Source: Flavobacterium cheongpyeongense (GTDB lineage: Bacteria > Bacteroidota > Bacteroidia > Flavobacteriales > Flavobacteriaceae). From it: 64,000 nt of DNA. The position numbers and the translations under genes were made by a program. Below the pieces are notes generated by a model. It was not told the DNA's origin, did not search any database, and worked only from the letters and a program-made list of their open reading frames with translations. Positions within the stretch are counted from its first letter, which is position 1. The number at the start of each line of letters is the position of its first letter. Shown in pieces: positions 34,940 to 45,368 of the stretch. The DNA lies in NCBI RefSeq assembly GCF_003202435.1, contig NZ_QJHK01000006.1, positions 186,001-250,000 of the forward strand, read 5' to 3'.

Positions 34940-37900
34940 CTATCCAACATCATCTTTTTTCTGAATAATATTCAACTCCTTATTAAAAGAATTTCTGTAT
35001 TTTTTAATATATTCTGAAGGTTTCAGTCCAAACAGTTTCACGAACTGCTGACGGAAATAGCGCTGATCTTCAATTCCCACCAGAGGGCCTACCTGCGCGA
35101 TATTAATATTTTCAGTTAACATAATTACGGCTGCTCTTCGGATTCTGATAGACCGGATAAAAACATTTACGGTTTGTCCCGAAATTGCTTTAATCTTTTT
35201 GTAAAGACTCGAATGGCTCATGCCCATTGCGGCAGAGAAACTCTTTAGGTTAAAATCGCTGTTTTCAATATTGGCTTCTACGATTTCGATGCATTTATCA
35301 AGAAACTCTTTGTACTCAAGTGGTACCTTATTTACATTTTCACGAAGTGTTATGCTGTCCAGAAAATACTTGCGCAACTGCCCTCTGTTGCGAAGAACCG
35401 AATCAACTCGTGCGAGCAGTATTTCACTGTCAAAAGGTTTGGTAACATAATCATCTGCACCTTCGGTAATGCTTTGCAAATGAATGTCATTGCTGGTTGT
35501 AGCGGTTAGAAGTATCACCGGAATATGGCTTAAATCATCATTTTGTTTGATTTTTTTGCATAAATCCAATCCGTTCATGCCTTCCATAGAAATATCACTT
35601 AGTACAATGTCAGGCATGTGTTTTTCGACAAGTTTTAGTCCTTCGAGTCCATTTGCTGCGGAGTACACAATATAATTTTTAGAGAAAAGCTGCACCAGGT
35701 AATGATTCATTTCGGGATTGTCTTCAACAATGAGCAATACTTTTTTTGTACTGATTAATGCTGACTGCAGGTTTTCCGGATCTGATGGCTGAATGCTTTT
35801 TTCAGATGTATTTTGATGAGCAGTTGGCATTCCTTCAAGAAGTTCTCCTACCAGAGGTGACATTTTAGGATGATTGTCATTGATGTTCATTGTTGCAAAA
35901 TGGCTATTTCCTTTTGGAAGCGTAATAGTGAACGAAGTACCTTTTCCTAATTTACTTTCACACTTTATTTTGCCATGATGTTTATTCACAAAATATTTGG
36001 CAACATAAAGACCTATTCCAAAACCATTGCTGGATTTAGACTGAATTTGCTTGAATTCTTCAAAAATAGTATCAATATCATTTTCATGGATTCCGCTTCC
36101 GGTATCCGAAATAATGATCGAAACATCAGCACTATTCTCGATTATCTCAATACTTATCGTTCCATTATTAGGGGTGAATTTAAAAGCATTCGAGATTAAA
36201 TTAAACAGCGTAATCTCTATTTTTTCGTAGTCGCCATATATTTCAACGACTGTTTTTTCTTCAATAAACTGATAATTCAAACTTTTTACCGTTGCCATCT
36301 GCGTAAAGCTTTCATAGATTTCCCGGCACAGGCTGTTTAAATTAATCTTTGAAATTTTGAGTTCATCAAGATCCGTTTCTGCTTTTCTAAACAACAGTAA
36401 CTGATCTGTGAGACTCAATAACCTTTTGGCGTTTTTATAGGCGAGATTCAGGTCAAGATCATCTTCAGGGGCGTTTTTTCTGTCAATAGTACTTTTGAGC
36501 GGATTTATGATTAAAGACAAGGGAGTTCGCAATTCATGTGCCATATAGGTGAACATAGAAAACTGTTTTTCGGCATGTTCCTTGTCTTTTTTATGCTCCA
36601 TTCGGGTAAGTTTTATTTCGTAGCGAAGCCTTTCCTTGTTTTTATGGTAGCCTACGTATGCATAAATCGCACCGGCAGCAGCAATTAGATAAAAGGTATA
36701 GGCCCACCATGTTCTGTACCAGGGCGGAAGAATTTTTACCGTCGCCAGGGTTACTTCATTGGTCCAGTTTCCAAACACATCAGTAGTTTTTACCTTAAAA
36801 ACATAGTTTCCTTCTGTTAGCCTCGAATAATTAGCCCGGTTATCCTTTGTGGTATAGTTCCAGTTTTTATCCCACCCTTCGAGAAAATAAGCGGTGTTAA
36901 TTTTTTCAGAATTTACATAATCCAGATAAACAAAGTCAAAACTCAATGCCGATTTTTCATAAGGAAGCTCAACACCGCTTATCATTTCGAGTTTTTTTTC
37001 TGTTATATAAGGACTGTCTAATTTTAGAGACTGATTATTAACAAGCAAATCATTTAATAAAAATTTGCCTGTATTTTTTTTGTCTTTAATACTGTCAGGA
37101 TGAAAAACATTGAATCCGTTTATCCCTCCAAAAATAAACTCTCCAGTAGACAGTTTTGTGCCTGCATTCCAGCTAAACTGTGTTCCTTGTAGTCCATCAG
37201 TGAGCCCGAAATTTCTAAAAGTATTATTCTTAGGGTTCAGTCTTGAGATTCCGTGATACGTACTCATCCATACATTTCCTTGTTTGTCTGTTAAAAGGCG
37301 GAGTATTGTATTGCTTGAGAGACCATTTTGAGTGGTATATTTTTTATAAGTCCCCGTTTTTCTATCAAATAAAAGCAGACCACCTTCAACGGAACCAATC
37401 CAAAGATTTTTGTTTTGATCTTCAGTGATGCATCTGATGGTATGACCAGAATGATAGCTTTTTATTTTTTTTGTTTTTGGGTTTATCTCAAAAAAAGAAT
37501 TAAATGTTCCGCCCCAGATTTTTCCGTCCTTAGTTTCATAAAGGGAAGTAACATCGCGCAAAGTATTGCTGTAGCAGATAAATTTATTTTGCTTTCTGTT
37601 AAATTGATAAAGGGCTCCGTTATTGGTAATGGCAAGCCACAACGTTTTTTTTGAATCTAAAAACAGCAGCCATGATTCCTGTTCGGCTTTTTTAGTGTAC
37701 TGGTTATAAATGGAGAAATTCTGAATTGCCTTTGATTTTGGATCGATACGGCAGACTCCGCCTTTCCACATCGATACCCAGATGGCATTATCAGAATCCC
37801 TGACGATGCTGGTCACAAAATTACTCTGAATTTTTCTGCCGGCAGCTGCTGTTGTAGAGTAGGCTTCATAGGTGTTTTGTTTCCTGTTCCAGTATCGCAT

Positions 37901-39013
37901 TCCGGCACCATCTGTGCCTATCCAGATATTTTTCTTTTCATCTTCGCAAAAAGAAAGCATGAAGTTTGCGGCAGGATCTTCATCTTGCTTATGAGTCTGT
38001 GGAGACTTGCTTTTAAAATGATTAAAATAAAGAGGCTTTTTCCCCATCATACTTACACCGCCACGCAGGGTTCCAAACCACATTTCTCCGTTTTTGCTTT
38101 CGAATATATCATAAAGGGATTTACTGTTTAGTAATGAAACAGGTCCGCTTGCCTGATAGGAAACAGGTACAGACTGTTTTTTGGTAATAGTGAACAGACC
38201 TGATCCATCAGTAGCAATCCAGAGTCTGCTGTCTTGCTGAAAAAAGTCGCGTACTGATGTTTTTTCCGGAAAGTAATTTTTAGAACACGTATTCAGGGTC
38301 AGATTATATAAGTACGCCCCTTCGTCTGAGCCAATCCACAATCCTTCATCGGTTAACTTTATACAATTTGCTGATGTAATGGTATTGCTAAGAAGTGTTA
38401 GTTTTTTTGATTTAATAGCGTATTGGCAAAGGCCGGATCCGGTTATAAAAACATAGAAGATTTGTTTCTTTGCATTATAAGCTATTGATCTTGCGATATA
38501 ATTTAATTTTCCGTTAAAAGATATTGCTGTTCCAATTTTCTCACCTTCTTTATAGACTACAATTGCCTCTTTTGTAGCGACCAGAATTATATTCTGAGAG
38601 TGTACGGCAATTATCTCATAAGCCGTAACGTTTAAAGTTTTAGCTTTTTTATTCTTTCCGAAATATTGTAATGGTGTAAACGACGAACGTTCGGCATTAA
38701 AAATAACAGGACCCGCTGTTGTTCCTATCCACAAATTATTTTGATAGTCACCTTCGATACAGCTTATGGCATTTCCCTGAATAGAATTAGGATCAGTATG
38801 AACATGACGGTAAACTTTAAAATCATTTCCGTCATATCTGTTGAGCCCGTCAAAAGTTCCAAACCACATATAGCCATTTTGATCCTGATAGATTGATGCA
38901 ACAGAATTGTTAGAGAGTCCTGATGAAATATCAAGATGCCTTATCGGGTAATTCTGTCCGGATGCAGTTACACAAAGAAGACAAATAATAAGAAAGGAGT
39001 TTAGCTTATTCAT
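34940..39013 (-). CDS. Hybrid two-component system sensor/regulator (HTCS) of the galactan locus
   Basis: 1357 aa, all parts of a two-component system in one chain. Signal peptide; two seven-bladed propellers of Reg_prop repeats (GYMWFGTFDGLNRYD, KNIWIGTDGAGMRYW, GNVWMSTYHGISRLN; about 25-640); Y_Y_Y domain (NYVFKVKTTDVFGNW; about 690-760); one membrane helix (WWAYTFYLIAAAGAIYAYVG); HisKA with His826 in MAHELRTPLS; HATPase (about 930-1045); receiver with Asp1140 in LSDISMEG and Lys in VTKPF; C-terminal AraC HTH (about 1250-1350). Such proteins sense an oligosaccharide in the periplasm and activate the adjacent Sus operon. It is divergent from susC across a 526-bp gap, so galacto-oligosaccharide is the likely ligand. 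Confidence 0.95.
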   Translation of the reverse strand: MNKLNSFLIICLLCVTASGQNYPIRHLDISSGLSNNSVASIYQDQNGYMWFGTFDGLNRYDGNDFKVYRHVHTDPNSIQGNAISCIEGDYQNNLWIGTTAGPVIFNAERSSFTPLQYFGKNKKAKTLNVTAYEIIAVHSQNIILVATKEAIVVYKEGEKIGTAISFNGKLNYIARSIAYNAKKQIFYVFITGSGLCQYAIKSKKLTLLSNTITSANCIKLTDEGLWIGSDEGAYLYNLTLNTCSKNYFPEKTSVRDFFQQDSRLWIATDGSGLFTITKKQSVPVSYQASGPVSLLNSKSLYDIFESKNGEMWFGTLRGGVSMMGKKPLYFNHFKSKSPQTHKQDEDPAANFMLSFCEDEKKNIWIGTDGAGMRYWNRKQNTYEAYSTTAAAGRKIQSNFVTSIVRDSDNAIWVSMWKGGVCRIDPKSKAIQNFSIYNQYTKKAEQESWLLFLDSKKTLWLAITNNGALYQFNRKQNKFICYSNTLRDVTSLYETKDGKIWGGTFNSFFEINPKTKKIKSYHSGHTIRCITEDQNKNLWIGSVEGGLLLFDRKTGTYKKYTTQNGLSSNTILRLLTDKQGNVWMSTYHGISRLNPKNNTFRNFGLTDGLQGTQFSWNAGTKLSTGEFIFGGINGFNVFHPDSIKDKKNTGKFLLNDLLVNNQSLKLDSPYITEKKLEMISGVELPYEKSALSFDFVYLDYVNSEKINTAYFLEGWDKNWNYTTKDNRANYSRLTEGNYVFKVKTTDVFGNWTNEVTLATVKILPPWYRTWWAYTFYLIAAAGAIYAYVGYHKNKERLRYEIKLTRMEHKKDKEHAEKQFSMFTYMAHELRTPLSLIINPLKSTIDRKNAPEDDLDLNLAYKNAKRLLSLTDQLLLFRKAETDLDELKISKINLNSLCREIYESFTQMATVKSLNYQFIEEKTVVEIYGDYEKIEITLFNLISNAFKFTPNNGTISIEIIENSADVSIIISDTGSGIHENDIDTIFEEFKQIQSKSSNGFGIGLYVAKYFVNKHHGKIKCESKLGKGTSFTITLPKGNSHFATMNINDNHPKMSPLVGELLEGMPTAHQNTSEKSIQPSDPENLQSALISTKKVLLIVEDNPEMNHYLVQLFSKNYIVYSAANGLEGLKLVEKHMPDIVLSDISMEGMNGLDLCKKIKQNDDLSHIPVILLTATTSNDIHLQSITEGADDYVTKPFDSEILLARVDSVLRNRGQLRKYFLDSITLRENVNKVPLEYKEFLDKCIEIVEANIENSDFNLKSFSAAMGMSHSSLYKKIKAISGQTVNVFIRSIRIRRAAVIMLTENINIAQVGPLVGIEDQRYFRQQFVKLFGLKPSEYIKKYRNSFNKELNIIQKKDDVG

Positions 39014-39539
39014 AGAATTTTTTGGTTTAAAAAAAGCAGCTCTTCGTATGAGAAAAAAGAAGGGTGTGATCTAAAAGCAGGATCAATTTTTTATGAATAT
39101 AGTAAATCTGTGACTTTGCGAAATTAATAATTTATTGTATAATGTATAAAGCAACATTTGTTTTTTAGATGAATTGATGGTTGAAGTTTCTGCGTCTTTT
39201 TAATTTAAAGATTATTCTTTCAGTTTTTTGGGATTATATTGGTTAAAAATTACAGACTAAATGATTATTAAAGGCATTCTTGTAATTGTTGATTGTTGTT
39301 TTTATCGTTTTTTTAGGACTAAAAAATGAAGAGCATGTTTTTTATAAAGTATTGCAATGGTGTTTTTACGAAATTACCCCCCTTTATAAATGAATTTTTC
39401 CCTGTCTTAAGAACGACCACTATCCTTAATTTTGCAGCGTGAGTTGATAAGCTAGAATGTTTGAATAATTATGTTTTATTTTTTCGTTTAAAGCACACTA
39501 ATCACAAAACCCAACTCAAACAAAAAAAAATAAAAAAGT
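39014..39539. other. Divergent control region between the HTCS gene and susC
   Basis: A 526-bp non-coding AT-rich region. It should hold the HTCS binding site and both promoters. Apart from the -7 box listed separately I see no strong inverted repeat. Confidence 0.5.
39427..39434 (+). promoter_or_regulatory. Putative -7 box of the susCDE operon
   Basis: TAATTTTG fits TAnnTTTG. It is 106 bp before the susC ATG, giving a leader of about 95-100 nt, normal for Sus operons. Confidence 0.55.
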
Positions 39540-42482
39540 ATGAAAAAAATTTACAACAAATTTTTACTTTTATTATTACTGCTTCCTTTTTGTGTTTTCG
39601 CTCAGAGCACAGTAAAAGGAGTTGTTCTGGACAAAAGCACCGGACAACCTATACCAGGAGTAAATATAAAAGTATCACAAGGTAATTTAAGTATGACTAC
39701 GGATTTTGACGGTAAATTCCAGTTTAACGGCTTGAAAGAACAAACTCAAATTACTTTTTCATTTACAGGTTTCACAACTCAGACTATTACTGTTGGTACA
39801 CAGAGAGATATCACTGTTACCCTTGTGGAAGATCCTAATCTGCTTCAGGAAGTTGTGGTGCAAGTTGGATATGGTTCTGTAAAAAAGAAAGATGCGACAG
39901 GTTCTGTAGTCGCCCTTACAACAAAAGACTTTAATAAAGGTAACAATATTACCACTGAAAACCTTCTGAACGGACGTGTTGCAGGTTTGTCTATTAATTC
40001 TTCTGGAGCTCCGGGTTCTTTATCTGAAATAAGAATCAGGGGAGGTAGTTCGCTTTTTGCAAGCAACAACCCGTTGATCGTTATTGACGGATTACCATTA
40101 GAAAACACAACGAATACTGGTTCTGCCTCTTTTTTGGCTTCTTTAAATCCCGCTACAGTTGAATCGATGACAGTCTTAAAAGACGCATCTGCAACAGCAA
40201 TTTATGGTTCACGAGCTTCAAATGGTGTAATTATGATTACAACAAAAAAAGGAAGCAGTAAATTATCCATTGATTATAATGCACAATATGCTGCCGGAAA
40301 ACTTACTAAAACAGTTGATGTTTTTAGTGCAGATGAATTCAGAAAACTTATCGCAGACAGAAGACCTCAGGATTCAGGTAAGTTAGGTACAGCAAATACA
40401 GACTGGCAAAAAGCAATTTACAGAAACACAGGATCTTTTGATCAGAGTTTGGCGGTTAGAGGAAGTTTATTCGATATTATTCCTACGAGTCTTACTTTAG
40501 GAAATACAAATCAGGAAGGTTTACGTATCACAAATGAGTTTAAAAGAAATACTGTTGGATTGGTAATGAATCCAACCTTCTTTGAAAACAGCTTAAAAGT
40601 AAAATTGTCTGCAAATTATGCTCACGAAAGAAACAGGTTTACTGATGCTGTAGAAGGAACTGCTATTGGTTTTGACCCAACACAGCCTATAAGAGTTGAA
40701 GGTGCACCATATGATGGTTTTTTCGAATATCTTAGCGCGGTTGATTCAGAAGGAAACTACCCTTTGAATCCAAATGCCGCCAGAAACCCGGTTTCGCAAT
40801 TGCTTAATACAAGGGATATCGCAAAAAGTAACCGATTTTTTGGAAACTTTGAAGTAGATTACAAACTTTACTTTTTCCCGGAAGTGAGAGCAGTTGTCAA
40901 TGTAGGTTTTGATGAATCTAATGGAGAAAGAACAAGAAAGGTTAACCCAAATGCAGCTTCATCTCCAACACTTAACAACTTCCCTTACGGTACTAATGAA
41001 TACACTGATGCAAAAAGACAAAATAAACTATTAGATGCTTATTTAGTTTATAATAAAACTTTTGACTCATTAAATTTTGAATTAACAGGAGGATATTCTT
41101 ATCAAAGATTTGAAAGTTCAAGATTCGAGACCGGTAATATTTTAAACCCAAATCTACCGTCAACATTCCCAGAGACTACTTTAGATACTGAAACTGTCTT
41201 AATTGGTTTTTTTGCCAGAACGAACTTAAACTTCAGAGATAAATATTTATTGACTTTATCATACAGAAGAGATGGTTCTTCAAGATTTGATGAAGAAAAT
41301 CGTTGGGGTAATTTCCCTTCTGTGGCTTTTGCATGGAAACTTAAAGAAGATTTATTTAAAGATAACAAAACGTTATCTGATTTAAAATTAAGATTGAGTT
41401 ATGGTATTACAGGTCAGCAGGATATTCCGGAACCAAACGGTTATCTTCAAAAATACGAGTCCGGAACAGGAAACTCTCAGTATTATTTTGGAACTGATCC
41501 GGTTACAATCGCACTTCCATACAAACGAACAAATGGTTTGAAATGGGAAGAAACAACTACTTACAATGCAGGTATAGATTTTGGATTTTTAGAAAACCGT
41601 ATCTCTGCCAGTTTAGATATGTACTACAAAGACTCTAAAGATTTATTAGCAAATGTTGCGATTTCTGACGGAAGTAATTTTTCTAACAGAGTATATCAAA
41701 ACATTGGTAGTTTTACTACAAAAGGGGTCGAGCTTACCGTTAATGCAAGTGCTATTAAAACGGAAAACTTCTCTTGGAATGTTAACTTCAATGCGGCTAA
41801 ATTTGAAAGAAGAATTAGTGAATTAGCTTATAATGCAGATATCTTTTTAGGAGACAATATTACCGGAAACGGAAGTACTTCTCAAATTTTCAGAGAAGGA
41901 TACACACCATATTCTTTCTACGTTTACAAACAATTATATGATACTGCAGGAAAACCAATTGATGGTGCTTTTGCTGATTTGAACGGTGATAATATCAAGA
42001 ATGATGCTGATAAATACATTTATAACAATCCTGATCCAGATGTTACTTTAGGATTTGCATCGAATATGAATTACAAGAAATTTGATTTCTCTTTCAATTT
42101 AAGAGCAAGTATTGGTAACAATATTTTTAATGGAATGAATGCTTCAAGAGCACAGTATAACTCTTTGATAAATGCCGGAGTTTTAAATAATATACCAACT
42201 CAGGTAAAAGAAACTAACTTTCAAACCACTGAGAATGTTCTAATGTCAGATATTTATGTAGAAAATGCTTCTTTCTTAAAAATGGACAATATTTCTTTAG
42301 GATATACTTTCGATAAAGTTATTAATGAAAAAGTTTCTTTAAGACTATCAACAGGAGTACAAAACGTTTTTGTAATTACCAAATACAGTGGTTTAGATCC
42401 TGAAATTACAAATAACGGTGTTGATAAAACGATTTATCCAAGACAACGCACTTTCTTGTTTGGTGCCAACCTTAAATTTTAA
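39540..42482 (+). CDS. SusC-type TonB-dependent outer membrane transporter
   Basis: 980 aa. Signal peptide to VFAQ, then a carboxypeptidase-regulatory-like domain (VKGVVLDKSTGQPIPGVNIK; about 22-100), a plug with LLNGRVAGLSINSSGAPGS and VLKDASATAIYGSRASNGVI (SusC signature), and a 22-strand beta-barrel ending in RQRTFLFGANLKF with a C-terminal Phe. It imports oligosaccharides in complex with the SusD lid that follows 4 bp later. The locus suggests galactan-derived oligosaccharides. Confidence 0.96.
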   Translation: MKKIYNKFLLLLLLLPFCVFAQSTVKGVVLDKSTGQPIPGVNIKVSQGNLSMTTDFDGKFQFNGLKEQTQITFSFTGFTTQTITVGTQRDITVTLVEDPNLLQEVVVQVGYGSVKKKDATGSVVALTTKDFNKGNNITTENLLNGRVAGLSINSSGAPGSLSEIRIRGGSSLFASNNPLIVIDGLPLENTTNTGSASFLASLNPATVESMTVLKDASATAIYGSRASNGVIMITTKKGSSKLSIDYNAQYAAGKLTKTVDVFSADEFRKLIADRRPQDSGKLGTANTDWQKAIYRNTGSFDQSLAVRGSLFDIIPTSLTLGNTNQEGLRITNEFKRNTVGLVMNPTFFENSLKVKLSANYAHERNRFTDAVEGTAIGFDPTQPIRVEGAPYDGFFEYLSAVDSEGNYPLNPNAARNPVSQLLNTRDIAKSNRFFGNFEVDYKLYFFPEVRAVVNVGFDESNGERTRKVNPNAASSPTLNNFPYGTNEYTDAKRQNKLLDAYLVYNKTFDSLNFELTGGYSYQRFESSRFETGNILNPNLPSTFPETTLDTETVLIGFFARTNLNFRDKYLLTLSYRRDGSSRFDEENRWGNFPSVAFAWKLKEDLFKDNKTLSDLKLRLSYGITGQQDIPEPNGYLQKYESGTGNSQYYFGTDPVTIALPYKRTNGLKWEETTTYNAGIDFGFLENRISASLDMYYKDSKDLLANVAISDGSNFSNRVYQNIGSFTTKGVELTVNASAIKTENFSWNVNFNAAKFERRISELAYNADIFLGDNITGNGSTSQIFREGYTPYSFYVYKQLYDTAGKPIDGAFADLNGDNIKNDADKYIYNNPDPDVTLGFASNMNYKKFDFSFNLRASIGNNIFNGMNASRAQYNSLINAGVLNNIPTQVKETNFQTTENVLMSDIYVENASFLKMDNISLGYTFDKVINEKVSLRLSTGVQNVFVITKYSGLDPEITNNGVDKTIYPRQRTFLFGANLKF

Positions 42483-42486
42483 TAAA

Positions 42487-44094
42487 ATGAAAAAATATAT
42501 AATAATAACTATTATAGCTATAGCTACTGTTTTTCATTCTTGCACAGATGACCTGAATGTAGTTTCTGAAGATGATGACGTACTTTCAGCTGATGTTTTG
42601 TTTTCTTCTCCGGAAGGGTATAAAAAAGCATTGGCAGGGGTATACGGAAACCTTACTCTTACAGGTACTCAAGGTCCAGTTTTTTCTTCATTAGAAGGTT
42701 TAGCTGCCGGAACAAGCCAGTATGTGAGATGTTTATTGAACTTACAGGAACTAACAACAGACGAAATGATCTGGAGTTATGAAAATGACGAAGGAACTGC
42801 AGAATTACAACGAAATATATGGACAGCTGCAAATCCTATCATTTTAGGAATGTACAGCCGTACAATGGCTTCTGTTGCCTATGCCAATGATTTTTTGCGC
42901 GAAAGTACACCTGAAAAATTAAAAGGAAGAAATATTACAGATGCTGAAACTGTAGCCGAAATTGAACTTTACAGAAAAGAAGTGCGTGTTTTAAGAGCGT
43001 ATGCCTATTACAACATGATGGACTTGTTTGGAAAAGCGGCTATGTATACAGAAAATGATCCGTTGAATTTTTCGGGTCCTGAATATGACAGAAAGCAATT
43101 ATTTGAATTTATTGAAACCGAATTAAAAGCGGTTTTACCAGACTTAAAACCTGCAAGAACCAATGTATACGGAAGAGTAGATCAGGCTGTGGCACGTATG
43201 ATTCTGGCTAAAATATATTTGAATGCTCAGGTATATACACAAACTGACCGATTTAATGATTGTGTTACAATGTGTAACGAAATCATTGCAGGAGGATACA
43301 CGCTTAAACCAAAATATCTGGAAAACTTTATGGCTGATAACCATACATCTGAAGAAATGATTTTTACAATTCAGTCAGATGGAGTTCTTACTCAAAACTG
43401 GGGAGGTACAACCTTTTTAATCAATGGGCAAATTGGAGAATGGGAAAATAATGCGGCTGATTTTGGAATTACCGGATGGACAGGCGCACTCCGCATCAGA
43501 AAACAATTTGTACAAAAATTTGATGGTACAAAATTCAGTCAGGATGACAGAAATACTATTGGAACAGGTGTTGCCGGTAACTCATCAAAACAAAGAACAA
43601 TAGATATTGCCGATATTAGTGTAAAAACGCAAGGATATATTTTATCTAAATTTTCTAATAAAACGTCTGCTGGAGTAAAGGGAAAAAACACCGATTTTGC
43701 AGATACTGATTTCCCATTGTTCAGATTAGCAGATGTTTACCTAATGTATGCAGAAGCAACTTTAAGAGGAGGAAATGGTACCATTGCCCAATCACTTGTT
43801 TATGTAAATGCTTTGAGAGAGAGAGCAAATAATAACGCTACAACTTCAAATATTACAGCAAGCGAGTTAAATCTACAATTTATAATTGACGAAAGAGCAC
43901 GTGAATTACACTGGGAAGGTCACAGAAGACAGGATTTAATCCGTTTTGGATTATATACCGGAGGAACTTACAATTGGTCATGGAAAGGAAATGCTGCCAG
44001 AGGAATTTCAATTCCTTCTCATAGAAGACTTTTTCCAGTTCCTCAGGCAACATTGGGAGCAAATAAAAACTTAACTCAAAATACTGGTTACTAA
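42487..44094 (+). CDS. SusD-like glycan-binding lipoprotein
   Basis: 535 aa from the ATG at 42487, which opens a type II signal peptide (MKKYIIITIIAIATVFHSCT) with lipid Cys and DD following. A frame from 42418 overlaps susC and would hide the signal, so I reject it. SusD/RagB features: PEGYKKALAGVYGNL at the start, VRVLRAYAYYNMMDLFGKAA (TPR region), RADVYLMYAEATLRGG-like motif at LFRLADVYLMYAEATLR and the ending INERARELHWEGHRRQDLIR-like stretch at IDERARELHWEGHRRQD, then FPVPQATLGANKNLTQNTGY. It sits as a lid on SusC and binds the substrate. Confidence 0.95.
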   Translation: MKKYIIITIIAIATVFHSCTDDLNVVSEDDDVLSADVLFSSPEGYKKALAGVYGNLTLTGTQGPVFSSLEGLAAGTSQYVRCLLNLQELTTDEMIWSYENDEGTAELQRNIWTAANPIILGMYSRTMASVAYANDFLRESTPEKLKGRNITDAETVAEIELYRKEVRVLRAYAYYNMMDLFGKAAMYTENDPLNFSGPEYDRKQLFEFIETELKAVLPDLKPARTNVYGRVDQAVARMILAKIYLNAQVYTQTDRFNDCVTMCNEIIAGGYTLKPKYLENFMADNHTSEEMIFTIQSDGVLTQNWGGTTFLINGQIGEWENNAADFGITGWTGALRIRKQFVQKFDGTKFSQDDRNTIGTGVAGNSSKQRTIDIADISVKTQGYILSKFSNKTSAGVKGKNTDFADTDFPLFRLADVYLMYAEATLRGGNGTIAQSLVYVNALRERANNNATTSNITASELNLQFIIDERARELHWEGHRRQDLIRFGLYTGGTYNWSWKGNAARGISIPSHRRLFPVPQATLGANKNLTQNTGY

Positions 44095-44128
44095 AAAAAT
44101 CCTTTTTTAACAATATAAAAGATAAAAA

Positions 44129-45202
44129 ATGAAAAATATTTATAAAATTTTTATTGCTGTAGCGATACTTACAGGATTATGGTCTTGTGAAAACGAAGAG
44201 AATTTAATGATTTTAAAACCTCAGGAAGCGGCTTTCTCCATCATTACACCAGAAAGTGGTTCTTCAACTATTCTTAATGAAGCTACACCAGCCAATACTG
44301 CCCTTACAGTAAGCTGGGAAAAAGTAAGTTACGGAGCACCAACTGTTGTTACATACACTGTTCAAATTGCAGCCAATGACACTGAATTTGCAGCTCCTAT
44401 TGATGTTACATCATCAACTTCGACCTATTCGATCATTGATGTTGCAGAACTTAATACAAGAGCATTGGAGCTTGGACTAGCACCAAATGTTGAAAGCTTC
44501 ATTGATGTAAGGATTAAAGCAACTACAGGAGTAGCAAATGCGCAACCAAAATTCTCCGATGTTATCACCATTTCAGTAACGCCATACGGAAGTTTAGAAA
44601 CACCTGTTGTTACTTTGTATTTAGTAGGTCCGGGTACTTCTGCAGGTTGGGATGTTAACAATAACAACATGCCAATTTTCGCAGATCCTAAAGACAATAC
44701 AAAACATTATTATACAGGATATTTTAATGCTGGCCAATTTAAACTAATCGAAAAAATTGGTTCATGGTTTCCTATTTATTATGCTAGTGATGCTAACAAG
44801 GTATTTTACAGAACTTCAGACGCACAACCTGACGGTAATTTCTGGAATGACAATGCAGGTTATTATACCTTCGAGATCAATATTAAAGATTTAACTTATA
44901 CAATCGCTCCGTTCACAGGATCAACTGCAACTACACATAGCGAAATTTTTTATTCAGGAAGTACTATAACCGGAGATGACAGTGGTTGGCAGCAACACAT
45001 TGCTTTGACAAAATCAACATTTGATCCACACATCTGGAAAGTTTCAGGTCAAACTTTAAAAGCAGGAAAAATGCAATTCCACACAAGCGGATGGGCTACA
45101 CAATGGGGAGACAACGGTGGAGATATAGTTGTTGAAGCAGGAAAATATGATATTTGGTTAAACGATTTAGATGGTCGTTATACTTTTATCAAAGTACAAT
45201 AA
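44129..45202 (+). CDS. SusE/SusF-like surface glycan-binding lipoprotein
   Basis: 357 aa. Type II signal (LTGLWSCENEEN, lipid Cys at 20 with acidic residues behind, suggesting surface export). An N-terminal SusE domain (STILNEATPANTALTVSWEK ... VTYTVQIAANDTEFAAP; about 35-150) precedes two starch-binding-like beta modules with VTLYLVGPGTSAGWDVNN and the closing YDIWLNDLDGRYTFIKV. It holds polysaccharide at the cell surface for the adjacent SusCD and endo-galactanase. It starts 34 bp after susD and is followed by a terminator-like hairpin. Confidence 0.9.
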   Translation: MKNIYKIFIAVAILTGLWSCENEENLMILKPQEAAFSIITPESGSSTILNEATPANTALTVSWEKVSYGAPTVVTYTVQIAANDTEFAAPIDVTSSTSTYSIIDVAELNTRALELGLAPNVESFIDVRIKATTGVANAQPKFSDVITISVTPYGSLETPVVTLYLVGPGTSAGWDVNNNNMPIFADPKDNTKHYYTGYFNAGQFKLIEKIGSWFPIYYASDANKVFYRTSDAQPDGNFWNDNAGYYTFEINIKDLTYTIAPFTGSTATTHSEIFYSGSTITGDDSGWQQHIALTKSTFDPHIWKVSGQTLKAGKMQFHTSGWATQWGDNGGDIVVEAGKYDIWLNDLDGRYTFIKVQ

Positions 45203-45218
45203 TCAATAAAATAAGTAT

Positions 45219-45248
45219 AAGCCTCAAATTTTCTATTATTTGAGGCTT
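45219..45248 (+). terminator. Rho-independent terminator or attenuator after the susE-like gene
   Basis: AAGCCTCAAA pairs perfectly with TTTGAGGCTT around a 10-nt loop; a T-rich run follows. It may lower transcription of the enzyme genes relative to susCDE. Confidence 0.75.
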
Positions 45249-45368
45249 CTTATTCCTCTTTTTTAAATTATATTAAAAAAACAAAAAGCTGTATGTATTG
45301 GTGTGTTATTTTAAAAGGTTTAATTTTTGGTAACTACTTTACATATAGATCGATAAAAACTTATATAT

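Noticed and set aside
42418..42486. Earlier start for the SusD-like gene
   Set aside because: It overlaps susC by 65 bp and would bury the lipoprotein signal peptide that begins at 42487.
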